From: JBDKVA01 sp039679375 | GTDB lineage: Bacteria > Bacillota > Clostridia > Acetivibrionales > DTU013 | Assembly (NCBI GenBank): GCA_039679375.1 | Contig: JBDKVA010000048.1 | Span: 1-59,271 of the forward strand | Length of the DNA: 59,271 bases | Reading direction: 5' to 3' | Part shown: in pieces, positions 22,013 to 31,541 of the stretch | Position numbering within the stretch: position 1 is the stretch's first letter | Layout of the letters: each line of letters opens with the position of its first letter | Notes under the pieces: model-generated | Databases searched by the model: none | What the model saw: only the letters and a program-made list of their open reading frames with translations | What the model was told of the DNA's origin: nothing | Position numbers and translations under genes: made by a program

Positions 22013-22921
22013 TTAAAATCTGATTTTTTCTGTTTCAATTCCCGCTACTCCTATTACCGTATCCGCTCCACCGTAATATACATATAAAAAACGATCAACA
22101 ATCATTCCCGCACAGCTGAAAACGACATTCGGTACAAGTCCGTTTACTTCCCAATCAAGTTCAGGTTCTAAAACAGGTTCATCCTGGATAGCAATCACAT
22201 TTGTCGGATCTTTTTCATCAAGCAGCGCCGCACCTAGTCTATATACATTGTTTTGGTCAACTCCATGATAAACCATCAGCCATCCGCCGTCAACCTTTAC
22301 AGGAGTCCCTGCCAGTCCTATCTTCCTGCAATCCCATTTTCCGGGCCTTGGTTCCAGTATGATCTTATGATCCTCCCAATTTACCATATCTTCAGATACG
22401 GCAGTCCAGATTGATGGCATCCTGCGGTGGAACAGAACATATTTTCCGTTTACTTTCTCAGGCAATAATGCCGCATCCTTGTTTGGCTCATCCAGTAAAA
22501 CCTTCCGGTTTCCCCAATTCTTCAGATCTTTTGATTCAAGCACAGTGATACGGACATCAAACCAGCTTCTACCCCCAAAACCGGCATATACCATATAATA
22601 TGTGTCACCTATTTTTGTGACCCTGGGATCTTCAATACCCCAGGCTTCCTGTACCCCCTTGCCCCTCAGCAGCGGCTCATCGCACCTGGCGAAATGTATC
22701 CCGTCCTCGCTTACGGCATACCCGATCGCTGACACATACTTGTGTTCTTCCTCCGGTTTTTTGGTACTCAGGTAAAATGGCTTGTCTGCGGCTCTGTAAA
22801 ACAGATGGAACTTGCCGTTTTCGTAAATTCCAGCTGTATTGAACACAGCCAGCTGTTCCCATGAATGGCCGGGAACCGGGGTCAAAACCGGTTTATCGCT
22901 TAATCTTCTTAATTTAAACAT
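22013..22921 (-). CDS. GH130 family beta-mannoside phosphorylase or mannosidase
   Basis: 302 residues from the ATG at 22921, with AATGGAGG 8 bases upstream. Five-bladed propeller; the catalytic acid lies in AWGIEDPRVTKIG (the EDPR motif of GH130), with YMVYAGFGG and VLFHRRMPSIW lining the pocket. GH130 members cleave beta-1,4- or beta-1,2-mannosides, many by phosphorolysis to mannose-1-phosphate. Which linkage applies cannot be read. It is intracellular and follows an ABC importer, fitting uptake then cleavage of short mannosides. Confidence 0.93.
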   Translation of the reverse strand: MFKLRRLSDKPVLTPVPGHSWEQLAVFNTAGIYENGKFHLFYRAADKPFYLSTKKPEEEHKYVSAIGYAVSEDGIHFARCDEPLLRGKGVQEAWGIEDPRVTKIGDTYYMVYAGFGGRSWFDVRITVLESKDLKNWGNRKVLLDEPNKDAALLPEKVNGKYVLFHRRMPSIWTAVSEDMVNWEDHKIILEPRPGKWDCRKIGLAGTPVKVDGGWLMVYHGVDQNNVYRLGAALLDEKDPTNVIAIQDEPVLEPELDWEVNGLVPNVVFSCAGMIVDRFLYVYYGGADTVIGVAGIETEKIRF

Positions 22922-22939
22922 GTATTTACCTCCATTAAC

Positions 22940-22971
22940 AATGACAGCTGCCAAAAACGACAGCTGTCATT
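22940..22971. promoter_or_regulatory. Intercistronic hairpin between binding protein and GH130
   Basis: AATGACAGCTG and CAGCTGTCATT form a perfect 11-bp stem with a 10-base loop and no T-run. Such hairpins after solute-binding-protein genes usually stabilise the upstream mRNA, allowing more binding protein than enzyme. Confidence 0.65.
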
Positions 22972-23003
22972 ATATTAGCCCTATGTTTTTGTCTTACGTA
23001 CTT

Positions 23004-24578
23004 TTACTTTCCTTTTTTGGCTTTATAAGCTTCAAATTGTGTCTTGTATTCGTTTACAACCTTATCAATTCCAGCCTTTTTCAGTTTATCAAGCGCCGGT
23101 CCGATTGCCTTATCATATTCAAGCACACCGCAAGCTAATGGACAAATGTTGGCAGCCATTTCTGTCCTTACATTTGCAAGTTCCCCTTTTACGTTTGACG
23201 CATCAAATACGAAGGTTCCCGCTATAGAGTCTACTGCAGTTTTGTCAATAGTAAACTTGAGTTCTTCTGTTTTACGGGGTACATTTCCTGATAAGCGCTC
23301 AAAGGTTAAATTGCCTACCATCCAGTCATCTGCAAAGTATAAAGGCCGTCCTTTGGCAAGATCAATGATATCTTCTCTTCCCTTATCACCCTTCTTTTTG
23401 TAGTCTATACCTTCTCTGCCGTAAAGGTAGAGGTCGTAGTTTTCCTGGTTTGTATAAAGCCAATTTAAAAATTTAACACCGACTTCAGGATGAACGCTGG
23501 TACTTGGAACAGCATTCATATTTCTTGTCCCATAAGGTCTCATATTTGGCTTATCAGGGAAAAAATTCAGGAATTCAAAATCTTCTGCTGTTATGTTGGG
23601 ATAATTCTTTTTAATATTATCTATGGATTTGCCATAAGTGCCCGGATGGACGAACCAATCTCCGGAATCCAGCTGGGCATCCAGCTGTTCTTGCTTAAAC
23701 ACCAGAACATCAGGATTTATCAGACCCTTTTGATACCAGGAATGTGCATTCTCGCAATCATGCTTGAATTCTGCTGTTTCAAAGTAATTCTTCACTTCAC
23801 CTGTATTCTGGTTGACAAAGAATATGTCATCATATATCCAGAAAGGCCATGAATCATATGATTTCTGATCCATTCCGAATTTATATACTTTTGCACCGTA
23901 TAATGCTAAATAAGGTTTTTGTTTGCCTTTCCAGTTTTTCATAACAGTCTCAAAAGCTGTAGTTAATTCTTCAAAGCTTTTTGGAACTGAGAGACCATAT
24001 TCTTTTAATAAATCCGTCCTTATTGTTATTTCAGGGCTATAAGAAAACTCAACCCAGAATGCAGGTACTGCATAGATTTTATCATCTACCTTACATGCAT
24101 TAATCATACTGTCAGGATTGACTTTTTTTATGTTCTCTCCATACTGATCCATTATTTTAGTGATATCAGTAAGAGCTCCTTCACCGGCGTAAGAAGAAAC
24201 CGGTTTTCTGTCTCCCATAACATTCAGAAGATCGAACTTTTCCCCCGTCTGAAGCATGATATTAGTTTTCTGATCCCATGCATCCCAAGGGATATACTGC
24301 CTTTCAAGCTTAATACCTACACCGTCGTCACTCAGCTTTTTGTTGATGATTTCTTCTACCTTTTCATACTCAACCGGCTTGTCACCCGGCAATACATATT
24401 TACAGGTGAGGATTTCCTGAGTCTTTGCCGGCGTCGGAGTTGCTTCGGTTTTTTGCGCACCTGCATCAGATGATACTGTTGGTGTTGCAGCCGCTCCTCC
24501 TTTTTTATCGCTGCAACCTGTTAACATTAAAGTCCCTAACAATGCAAGCACGATGATTAAAGCAGTTAGTCTTTTCAT
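23004..24578 (-). CDS. Extracellular solute-binding lipoprotein of a sugar ABC importer
   Basis: 524 residues. A lipoprotein signal MKRLTALIIVLALLGTLML ends in the lipobox LTGC, then a Thr/Pro/Ala-rich linker. The mature part is a large family-1-type binding protein of the LipO/YtcQ class, with TDIESGGWF-like and YLYGREGIDYKKKGDKGREDI segments near the C-terminus. It captures oligosaccharides outside the membrane for the two permeases encoded just upstream. ATG at 24578 after AAAAGGAGTGTATATC; a GTG at 24587 lies inside the Shine-Dalgarno. No ATPase gene is present, so a shared MsmK-type ATPase is presumed. Confidence 0.93.
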   Translation of the reverse strand: MKRLTALIIVLALLGTLMLTGCSDKKGGAAATPTVSSDAGAQKTEATPTPAKTQEILTCKYVLPGDKPVEYEKVEEIINKKLSDDGVGIKLERQYIPWDAWDQKTNIMLQTGEKFDLLNVMGDRKPVSSYAGEGALTDITKIMDQYGENIKKVNPDSMINACKVDDKIYAVPAFWVEFSYSPEITIRTDLLKEYGLSVPKSFEELTTAFETVMKNWKGKQKPYLALYGAKVYKFGMDQKSYDSWPFWIYDDIFFVNQNTGEVKNYFETAEFKHDCENAHSWYQKGLINPDVLVFKQEQLDAQLDSGDWFVHPGTYGKSIDNIKKNYPNITAEDFEFLNFFPDKPNMRPYGTRNMNAVPSTSVHPEVGVKFLNWLYTNQENYDLYLYGREGIDYKKKGDKGREDIIDLAKGRPLYFADDWMVGNLTFERLSGNVPRKTEELKFTIDKTAVDSIAGTFVFDASNVKGELANVRTEMAANICPLACGVLEYDKAIGPALDKLKKAGIDKVVNEYKTQFEAYKAKKGK

Positions 24579-24630
24579 GATATACACTCCTTTTAATTTT
24601 TTATATATATAAATTCCTTAAGAATTTATA

Positions 24631-25503
24631 TCAACCTTTTACAGAACCCACAATCAAGCCTTTCACAAAGTATTTTTGCAAAAAAGGATACAGCATTACT
24701 ATGGGGCCTATCGTAATAATGGCGGTAGCCATTTTAAGCGATTCAGCCGGTGGTGTTGAAGCACCCGTACTGCTTAAAAACTGCAGATCTCTTAACATTT
24801 GTATATTTGATCTCAATTGAAGCAGAAAATATTGTATGGGGTAAAGCTTATCATTGTCGACCAGCATAATCGCATTCCACCAGTCATTCCAGTAAGCCAG
24901 GCCATAGAATAATCCGACTGTGGCCAACGCGGGAACACTTAATGGAAAATATATTTTAAATGCAATGTATGCGTCATTAGCGCCGTCAATTGTTGCTGAT
25001 TCTCTTAAGGAATTCGGGAGACCATCCATAAAATTTCTCACAAGAAAAAGATTAAATGGGTTGAACAACAGGCTTGGTATCAAGAGAGCAAAAATATTAT
25101 CTTTTGTATGTACAGCAGAACAAATCATATACCATGGTACCACACCTGAGGAAAAAATCATTGTAACGTAAAAATAAAAGGATATAGTATTACGGTATTT
25201 CACGTTCTTGTTGGAAAGCGTATATGCAGCCAGTCCTGTTATACCAAGAGCTAAAAATGTTCCTACAATTGTTATAAATATTGATATTCCATAACCCCTA
25301 ATAACGTTTGATCCGCCTTGAAACATAAGATTATATGCATACAGCGACAACTTTTCAGGTATAAAGCTGTATCCATTTCTCATTATTGAAGATTCATCTG
25401 TAAAAGATACTATTAATGTCAGTACCATCGGTATCAAGCACACTAAAGTAAATATGGAAATAACTAAATATATTAAAAGTGTCGATATACGGAACTTCTT
25501 CAT
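24631..25503 (-). CDS. Carbohydrate ABC permease, MalG/YtcP type
   Basis: 290 residues, six membrane helices. The EAA loop reads LRESATIDGANDAYIAFKIY and its flanking PLSVPALATVG is typical. The end, QKYFVKGLIVGSVKG, is the usual C-terminus of MalG-like permeases. It pairs with the upstream LplB-type permease to form the import channel for the solute-binding protein. 20 bases separate it from the upstream permease. Confidence 0.95.
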   Translation of the reverse strand: MKKFRISTLLIYLVISIFTLVCLIPMVLTLIVSFTDESSIMRNGYSFIPEKLSLYAYNLMFQGGSNVIRGYGISIFITIVGTFLALGITGLAAYTLSNKNVKYRNTISFYFYVTMIFSSGVVPWYMICSAVHTKDNIFALLIPSLLFNPFNLFLVRNFMDGLPNSLRESATIDGANDAYIAFKIYFPLSVPALATVGLFYGLAYWNDWWNAIMLVDNDKLYPIQYFLLQLRSNIQMLRDLQFLSSTGASTPPAESLKMATAIITIGPIVMLYPFLQKYFVKGLIVGSVKG

Positions 25504-25523
25504 AACATGCCCCTCCTTTTCCT

Positions 25524-26501
25524 TTAAAAAAGTGCCCCTTCGGGGAAGAACTTCTTTGTCATTTTGTTAGAACCAAATACCATTATAAAACCAACCACTG
25601 ACTGGAATAATCCTACAGCCATTGCTTCCGACGGATTACCAATCAGCCGCAAGGCTCTGAAAACATATGTATCTATGATATCGGTAGTCGGATACAGAAC
25701 GCCATTGTCCCCGATCATCGCATAAATCATTCCAAAATCTCCAAACATAATTTTACCGACTGACAATAAAGTCATAATAAAAACGGTAGGCATGATAAGA
25801 GGAATCGTAATAGCCTTTGTCTGCTGCCAGCGCCCTGCTCCGTCAATTGCGGCGGCTTCGTACTGTGTCTCGTCAATACCTGTTATGGCTGCTAAAAAAA
25901 TAACCGCATTAATTCCTGCACTCTTCCATATTCTTACAGACACCAGAATAAATGGCCAAAGGCCGGGTTTCAGGTACCAGTTGACAGCTTCAAATCCAAA
26001 AGCTTTTAAAATACTGTTCAGCAGACCATATTCAGTCGAAAAGAAGCTGTACAGTATATAACTGACAACCACCCATGATATATAATTGGGAAATAACATG
26101 GTAGACTGAGCTGTTTTTATGAACCACCTGCATCTGAGTTCATTTAATAATAGTGCAAGTATCACGGATGTAATCGTACCGGTTATGATAAACAATATGT
26201 TCAAATAAAACGTATTCCATGTGACAGTAAATGCATAATTTGATTTAAAAAAGAATTCAAAATTCTTAAACCCAATCCATTTACTGTTAAAAATTCCCGT
26301 CCTGTAGTTATACTGCTGAAAAGCAATAAGCATGTATGGATAAGAGCAGTAGCTGTAAATAAAGACGTATAGAATTGCCGGCAAGGCAATTAAATAGGAA
26401 AATTTATTTCTGATTATATCACGAATCAGATTGTCTTTTTTTTTGACTTGCAATATTAAATTACTATTCTGCAGCTGAATATTCGAGGTAGATCGGTTCA
26501 T
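25524..26501 (-). CDS. Sugar ABC permease, LplB/YtcP-partner type
   Basis: 325 residues, six helices after a short cytoplasmic N-terminus. The EAA loop is YEAAAIDGAGRWQQTKAITI with IPLIMPTVFIM following. First gene of the mannoside operon, divergent from the AraC-type regulator. ATG at 26501 after AAAGGAGGTCATAAA, a strong site. Confidence 0.95.
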   Translation of the reverse strand: MNRSTSNIQLQNSNLILQVKKKDNLIRDIIRNKFSYLIALPAILYVFIYSYCSYPYMLIAFQQYNYRTGIFNSKWIGFKNFEFFFKSNYAFTVTWNTFYLNILFIITGTITSVILALLLNELRCRWFIKTAQSTMLFPNYISWVVVSYILYSFFSTEYGLLNSILKAFGFEAVNWYLKPGLWPFILVSVRIWKSAGINAVIFLAAITGIDETQYEAAAIDGAGRWQQTKAITIPLIMPTVFIMTLLSVGKIMFGDFGMIYAMIGDNGVLYPTTDIIDTYVFRALRLIGNPSEAMAVGLFQSVVGFIMVFGSNKMTKKFFPEGALF

Positions 26502-26636
26502 TTTATGACCTCCTTTTTTTCGAAGAACAATTTTATGATAGCATCAGGTTCTATTCATGTAAATTTTGAAATGTTGCAGGCATTTTCACTTTTATAAAAA
26601 CATACTTTCAAAATAGAGATATGACTTTCAATCTTT

Positions 26637-26754
26637 AGTACTACAGCATAAACAACCGAATTATCCTTGCAGAAATAACGCGTTAAAGCATTCGCGATTA
26701 TTCCTGCAAGGCGCATAAATGCCGGTTCAAAAATGAAGTTTACGCTGTAGTATT
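26637..26754. repeat. Palindromic interspersed repeat, copy 1 (MITE-like)
   Basis: Ends TACTACAGCATAAAC (26639-26653) and GTTTACGCTGTAGTA (26738-26752) are inverted with one mismatch. Inside is a second nested palindrome, CCTTGCAG...CTGCAAGG. Related sequences lie at 49668-49752, 55750-55830 and, shorter, 58755-58806. It occupies the promoter region between the divergent ABC operon and regulator. Confidence 0.75.
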
Positions 26755-26861
26755 AGTAAATAAATATAATTGTAAAATATGACGAAATGTATTAGAATTA
26801 TTATTGTCAGTTCAATTACTACCTGCCTGCACTTCGATTACTTTATGGGGGATACAACAGA

Positions 26862-29144
26862 ATGGCTTTTTTAAAGAAAACATTTAAGCGAGTTTTCCAG
26901 TTTAAAATATACCGGCGGATCATTGTGTCATTTGGCCTGATGTTTATTATGACAGTCGCCGTATTAAGCTGTCTGTTGTTCTACCTGTTTTCTTCCAGTG
27001 CGGCAAAGGAAATTGACAATACATCCAAACGGATGCTGGCTCAAACAAGTTATGCTTTAGATGTCATATATAATCAGGCAACCAATATCAGCAGCCAGCT
27101 AATAAATGATAACAATATTATAACTTTTTTCAACTCCAGCGATATCGATAAGATTGTTTATTTTAATATTTCAAGGCAGTTGACTAATATTCAGAATGTA
27201 TATCCGTTTATCAGCAGCATCGGTGTTTATAATCTCCAAAATGGCCTGAGCTTTGACACACGTGATATTCCTATTGATAAAGCCGTGCTGAATAGAAATG
27301 AAAAGAAATATATTGAAATATACCCGCAAAAAGTTACAACTACTTACTATAACCACGATTATTCATATGATCTTATTACATTTGTTGTATTTCCCGAATT
27401 CTCAATGTCAAGATCTTCTTATGCAGCAATTGTTATTAATATAAATCAGGATTATATTTTAAATACGGCCAGTAATATCAACGGCATTCCATCAGAGTCC
27501 CAGACTTTTGTAATGGATACGAACGGACTTGTAATATCTCATTTTGACCCGAATTCATTTATGATGGATTTATCCGATCAGCCTTATGTTCATGATATTT
27601 TAGAAGAAGGCAAGCCGGTTGGAAGCTTCATTACAAAAATAGGCAATGAAAAGCATCTTGTAACATATGTAAAATCAGATATTGTAAATTGGTATTTTGT
27701 AAGCATAAAGCAATATAATCAGCTGCTAGGCAATTTATACGAGCTGCAGAACACAATACTCTATATATCCATGCTGCTTATTTTTGCCGGCATCATCATT
27801 TTGTTCCTATTGACCAGCGTTATTTACAATCCTATCAAGTCGTTAATGGAAAAGGTAGGAAATATAAATAACAGCAAGGTTGATGAGTTCAAATATTTAT
27901 CCGAGGCATTTTTAAAATCCCAGGAGTCAGCCAGGCTATTACATTCATCCATGCAAAATACCTCCAGTATCATCAAAGAGAATTATATCCATAACATTCT
28001 AAAAGGAAATCTGAGCCATGCAAATATGCCTCAGGCAATAATGGATAAAATAAGCGGCAACTTCTCATCACCATATTATAGTATTTTTCTTTTTAAGATC
28101 GACAGTTATTTTCAATTGAAACAGGAAATCAACCCGACAGACCAGAACCTGTTTCGTTTCATCGTTAGCAATATTGCACAGGAGCTCCTTCTCAGGCATT
28201 TTGTGAATGAATCGGCTGCGCTAGAGGAGGATGAACTGGTTGTTATAGGTTTACTGAATAATAAAAATCTGCCGGACGAAATTTATCTGACCTTGACGGA
28301 AATACAGGATTCCATTCACAATCATTTTAATTTCACAGTTTCAATATATGTGGGCAATATCGTCAGCTCCATGAATGAAATTGCCGCATCATACCGTTCG
28401 CTCAAGGAGTACAGCAAATACCATCTGTTTTGTGGAAATGAATGCATCATTGATTCGGAAAAATTCAGTTCATTGTCTATAAGGACCGGATTTTATCCGT
28501 ATGATACCGAGAAAAAACTTTTTAACTCCTTACATCTTTGTGACAAAAAGGTCGTTCAAAAATGTATAGCCGACTTCATTGAATATATAGGTAAATTAAA
28601 CTATTATGAAGCAGTCAATTATTCAAATCAGATCCTGTCATCCATTATTAAAAGCTATAATGGGGTTCTTGACCTGCAGGACAGCACATTCAAGCATTAC
28701 CTGGATATTGACTTGATTAATAAGGCAGAGACGATACAGGATATATCCGATATCATATCTGAACTGTGTTTAAAAATATGTTTTATTACCGAAGAAAAAA
28801 ATAACAGTCTGAATTCGCAACGGTATAAAAAAATAATTGAAGATATTAAGAAATATATGGAGGACCATTACAGTGATCCCAATTTATCATTGGAGCTTGC
28901 ATCGAGCATTGTTGAATTATCGTCAGGATATTTAGGCAAGCTGTTTAAAAATGTTACTTCTCTGTCCTTTAATGACTACCTTAATAATTTAAGGCTTGAG
29001 AAAGCAAAGGAATTATTATGCAGTACAAACGAACCTGCATCGAAGATATGTGAAAAAGTCGGAATATTCAACGTGACCTATTTTTCAACATTATTTAAAA
29101 AGACATACGGAATAACCCCATCACAGTTTAGAGGCTATAAATAG
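26862..29144 (+). CDS. Membrane-bound AraC-family regulator (YesN-type with Cache sensor)
   Basis: 760 residues. A membrane helix near 23-45, an extracytoplasmic Cache-like sensor to about 295, a second helix (ILYISMLLIFAGIIILFLL), a long linker, and a C-terminal AraC DNA-binding domain (about 655-757) with SSGYLGKLFKNVTSLSFNDY and FNVTYFSTLFKKTYGITPSQ. It reads an outside signal, probably a sugar or its binding protein, and controls genes directly. It is divergent from the mannoside importer operon, its likely target. ATG at 26862 after GGGGGATACAACAGA. Confidence 0.93.
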   Translation: MAFLKKTFKRVFQFKIYRRIIVSFGLMFIMTVAVLSCLLFYLFSSSAAKEIDNTSKRMLAQTSYALDVIYNQATNISSQLINDNNIITFFNSSDIDKIVYFNISRQLTNIQNVYPFISSIGVYNLQNGLSFDTRDIPIDKAVLNRNEKKYIEIYPQKVTTTYYNHDYSYDLITFVVFPEFSMSRSSYAAIVININQDYILNTASNINGIPSESQTFVMDTNGLVISHFDPNSFMMDLSDQPYVHDILEEGKPVGSFITKIGNEKHLVTYVKSDIVNWYFVSIKQYNQLLGNLYELQNTILYISMLLIFAGIIILFLLTSVIYNPIKSLMEKVGNINNSKVDEFKYLSEAFLKSQESARLLHSSMQNTSSIIKENYIHNILKGNLSHANMPQAIMDKISGNFSSPYYSIFLFKIDSYFQLKQEINPTDQNLFRFIVSNIAQELLLRHFVNESAALEEDELVVIGLLNNKNLPDEIYLTLTEIQDSIHNHFNFTVSIYVGNIVSSMNEIAASYRSLKEYSKYHLFCGNECIIDSEKFSSLSIRTGFYPYDTEKKLFNSLHLCDKKVVQKCIADFIEYIGKLNYYEAVNYSNQILSSIIKSYNGVLDLQDSTFKHYLDIDLINKAETIQDISDIISELCLKICFITEEKNNSLNSQRYKKIIEDIKKYMEDHYSDPNLSLELASSIVELSSGYLGKLFKNVTSLSFNDYLNNLRLEKAKELLCSTNEPASKICEKVGIFNVTYFSTLFKKTYGITPSQFRGYK

Positions 29145-29163
29145 CTAAAGTAACTCCGTATTT

Positions 29164-29307
29164 CTAGTTCACATTATTCCTTTGGTAATATTCTACTATA
29201 AGCTTATCTATCTCGCGGCTAAGACTCAATGCTTCCGGAGAATCCAACGATACATCTATCAGTAGAACATTCAATTTGTCCTTTAACTTTTGTAAATCGT
29301 TTTTCAT
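29164..29307 (-). CDS. Spo0E-like aspartyl-phosphate phosphatase
   Basis: A 47-residue two-helix protein, MKNDLQKLKDKLNVLLIDVS then LDSPEALSLSREIDKLIVEY, then YQRNNVN. The SREIDKLI segment matches the SxxLDxLI signature of Spo0E-type phosphatases, with Ile replacing the first Leu. These dephosphorylate Spo0A and delay sporulation. ATG at 29307 after GTGGGG, spacing about 8. It lies convergent with the AraC gene; the family match is by motif only. Confidence 0.7.
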   Translation of the reverse strand: MKNDLQKLKDKLNVLLIDVSLDSPEALSLSREIDKLIVEYYQRNNVN

Positions 29308-29441
29308 CAGTTTGACCCCACTTATACAACCTTATATAATAGTATATTATTCTTCATTATACTTCAATATATTTCCCAAATTTATCTAATATTATGTCAT
29401 TTTGCACTTAAATAATACATATATCAACAATGAGCCTTATA

Positions 29442-29473
29442 TTGTCAACTAATCTTGATAATTAGGTTGACAA
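29442..29473. promoter_or_regulatory. BirA operator upstream of bioY
   Basis: TTGTCAAC and GTTGACAA are perfect inverted arms separated by 16 bases, matching the TTGTnAAC-N14-16-GTTnACAA site of the biotin repressor BirA. It lies about 80 bases before the bioY start, fitting repression by biotin. Confidence 0.85.
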
Positions 29474-29554
29474 TTAAACAGACCTAGTATATTCTATATT
29501 CGTGTCATACTAATATATCATTCGTAAAAACAACTATTTTTAAGGGGTAATTTA

Positions 29555-30109
29555 ATGAAATTATCAACAAGAGATTTAATATTGACTGCACTTTTTACAG
29601 CATTAATGATTGCCGGAGCTTTCATCAGAATACCCTTCCCTTTGCTCCCCGTCACACTGCAGACTCTATTTTGCGCGCTGGCCGGCCTGATATTGGGGCC
29701 TCGCCTGGGCGCACTTTCGATGACTGTTTACGCGGTGCTCGGACTCACCGGCATGCCCGTATTTACCCAAGGCGGAGGGATCACCTATGTGCTTAATAAG
29801 AGTTTTGGTTTTATACTTGGCTTTATTGCAGGCGCTTACATAATCGGAAAGCTGTCCGGCGGGCATAAAATACCGTCGAAGGCAAACAGCATAAAGGCGG
29901 CCATAGCGGGTCTTTTTGCCATATACTCCCTCGGAATTGCATATATGTTTCTGATCATCCGATTTTATACGGGAAATACAGAGGTTGGGCTATGGTATGT
30001 TATAACCAGCAACCTACCATACTTCATTAAGGATATTCTGCTTTTTATAGCAGCAGCTGTCGCGTCTGCATCCATATTACCCGCGCTTAAAATATCCAGG
30101 GCTGACTAA
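29555..30109 (+). CDS. bioY: BioY biotin transporter (ECF S component)
   Basis: 184 residues, about six helices. The signature segments FIRIPFPLLPVTLQTLFCAL and GRLGALSMTVYAVLGLTG-type sequence (here PRLGALSMTVYAVLG), then GMPVFTQGGGITYVL, are typical of BioY. It brings biotin in together with a shared energising module or alone. A BirA operator stands upstream. Its stop overlaps the end of the convergent capA gene by 4 bases. ATG at 29555 after AAGGGGTAATTTA. Confidence 0.95.
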   Translation: MKLSTRDLILTALFTALMIAGAFIRIPFPLLPVTLQTLFCALAGLILGPRLGALSMTVYAVLGLTGMPVFTQGGGITYVLNKSFGFILGFIAGAYIIGKLSGGHKIPSKANSIKAAIAGLFAIYSLGIAYMFLIIRFYTGNTEVGLWYVITSNLPYFIKDILLFIAAAVASASILPALKISRAD

Positions 30110-31362
30110 GGCTTGATCACCAGCTTGTCCGCATCCGTCAAGGGAATAGTCCCAAGCTTGGTGCAAAGATTGGCCTGCCTTTCCAGGATGTTTACCGCAT
30201 TTTGTCCGGTCTGTACCTCAACGTAGGATTTGTCGAGTATTCTGACTGGTATGGCCGAAAGCTCGGTCAATTCGGTGCCTTTATACTTCATGTCGATAAT
30301 GAAGGATTCCATGTTTTCAGGATCGTTCTGGTCGAAAAGGAAATTGCCCATGCTGTAGAGTATAGGTTTTCCTTTGTATATCTCCATTCCCTGGAACTGG
30401 TGCGGGTGATGCCCAAGTATGATGTCAGCACCGTCATCGATGAGCTTGCGGGCGAATTCAATTTGCTCGGGAGTCACGGTAAAGCTGTCCTCGGTGCCCC
30501 AATGCAATGATACGGCCAGCAGATCCACCTGCCCTCTCAATTTCATGATGTCTTCCCGGACCGTTTCGTATTTTCTTGGTACCAGACCTGATTTGTCGGC
30601 TTTTGCGGCAAACGAAAGATATGGGTTACCTGCAAAGATCAGCTCAGCCATGTCCGTATATGCCAGCAATCCGATTTTAAGACCATTTTTCTCTATTATG
30701 GCCGGTTTTCTGGCTTCCTCAAGATTTTTTCCTCCGCCGGCGTATGAAATGTGATTTTCCTCCAATACCTTCATGGTGTCGAAAAGCCCTGTCTCATAGT
30801 AGTCCAGCATATGGTTGTTGGACAGACTCAGCAAATTGAATCCTGCACTGGTCAAAGCTTTTGAGGCTTCCGGCTTCGCTTTCAGTACGATTTTCCCTTT
30901 CTTGTCGAGACAATGAGTGCTCTCCGTAAACGGTGATTCCAGGTTTGCAAACACGATATCACCCTGTTTCAGCAAAGAGGCGACCTTCTCAAATGCCATC
31001 TCGTAATTGCCTGCCTTCTGCAGCCGCATCCCGACACCCCTGCCCAGCATGATATCACCTACTGCCAAAAAACGCAGCTCCGGCTCCTGTTTCACAACAT
31101 CCATGCTCAGCGTCTGCTGTGCAGAGGAAATATCCCCGCCTTTGATTGCTGCTGATCCGCCGTTCATACCATCACCGGTCCCGGTATTTGTAGAAGGCTT
31201 ATTATGTTGTGCTGCCTCATCCTGCTGAGTTGTCTGGCTGATTTCCGCAGCAGTGTCAAGTACATTTTCACCGGTCGAGATATATTGGTTCTCTTCCAGT
31301 ACATATAGTCCTGCCGCCAGGACTGCGATAACTATAATTGCAGCTATGATTCCCCGTCTCAT
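30106..31362 (-). CDS. capA: CapA-family metallophosphatase-like membrane protein
   Basis: 418 residues. A short cytoplasmic N-terminus and one helix (IIAAIIVIAVLAAGLYVL), then a Gln/Thr-rich linker to about 95, then the CapA fold: AVGDIMLGRGVG, ANLESPFTEST, SNNHMLDYYETG, VSLHWGTED and GHHPHQFQGMEIYKGKPI, the metal-binding motifs of the family. Members take part in poly-gamma-glutamate capsule or related envelope polymers; no partner genes (capBC) are nearby. ATG at 31362 after GGAGAGGTCAG. Confidence 0.9.
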   Translation of the reverse strand: MRRGIIAAIIVIAVLAAGLYVLEENQYISTGENVLDTAAEISQTTQQDEAAQHNKPSTNTGTGDGMNGGSAAIKGGDISSAQQTLSMDVVKQEPELRFLAVGDIMLGRGVGMRLQKAGNYEMAFEKVASLLKQGDIVFANLESPFTESTHCLDKKGKIVLKAKPEASKALTSAGFNLLSLSNNHMLDYYETGLFDTMKVLEENHISYAGGGKNLEEARKPAIIEKNGLKIGLLAYTDMAELIFAGNPYLSFAAKADKSGLVPRKYETVREDIMKLRGQVDLLAVSLHWGTEDSFTVTPEQIEFARKLIDDGADIILGHHPHQFQGMEIYKGKPILYSMGNFLFDQNDPENMESFIIDMKYKGTELTELSAIPVRILDKSYVEVQTGQNAVNILERQANLCTKLGTIPLTDADKLVIKP

Positions 31363-31434
31363 CTGACCTCTCCTACTATTTACTTAAAGCTATCATAACA
31401 CTTATTATGTAAAATGTCACCAGTTTGCTGACAT

Positions 31435-31480
31435 TAAAAAAGATTGTAATGAGCTCGCGTGTCCATTACAATCTTTTTAT
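31435..31480. terminator. Bidirectional terminator after rubrerythrin
   Basis: AAAAAGATTGTAATG and CATTACAATCTTTTT form a perfect 15-bp stem with a 12-base loop. T-runs flank both sides; on the minus strand it ends the rubrerythrin transcript before capA. Confidence 0.85.
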
Positions 31481-31541
31481 ATACATAGCTATTATATGAT
31501 AAAATTCAATAATGCTGACCAGGTGCCTGCTATGACAAATA

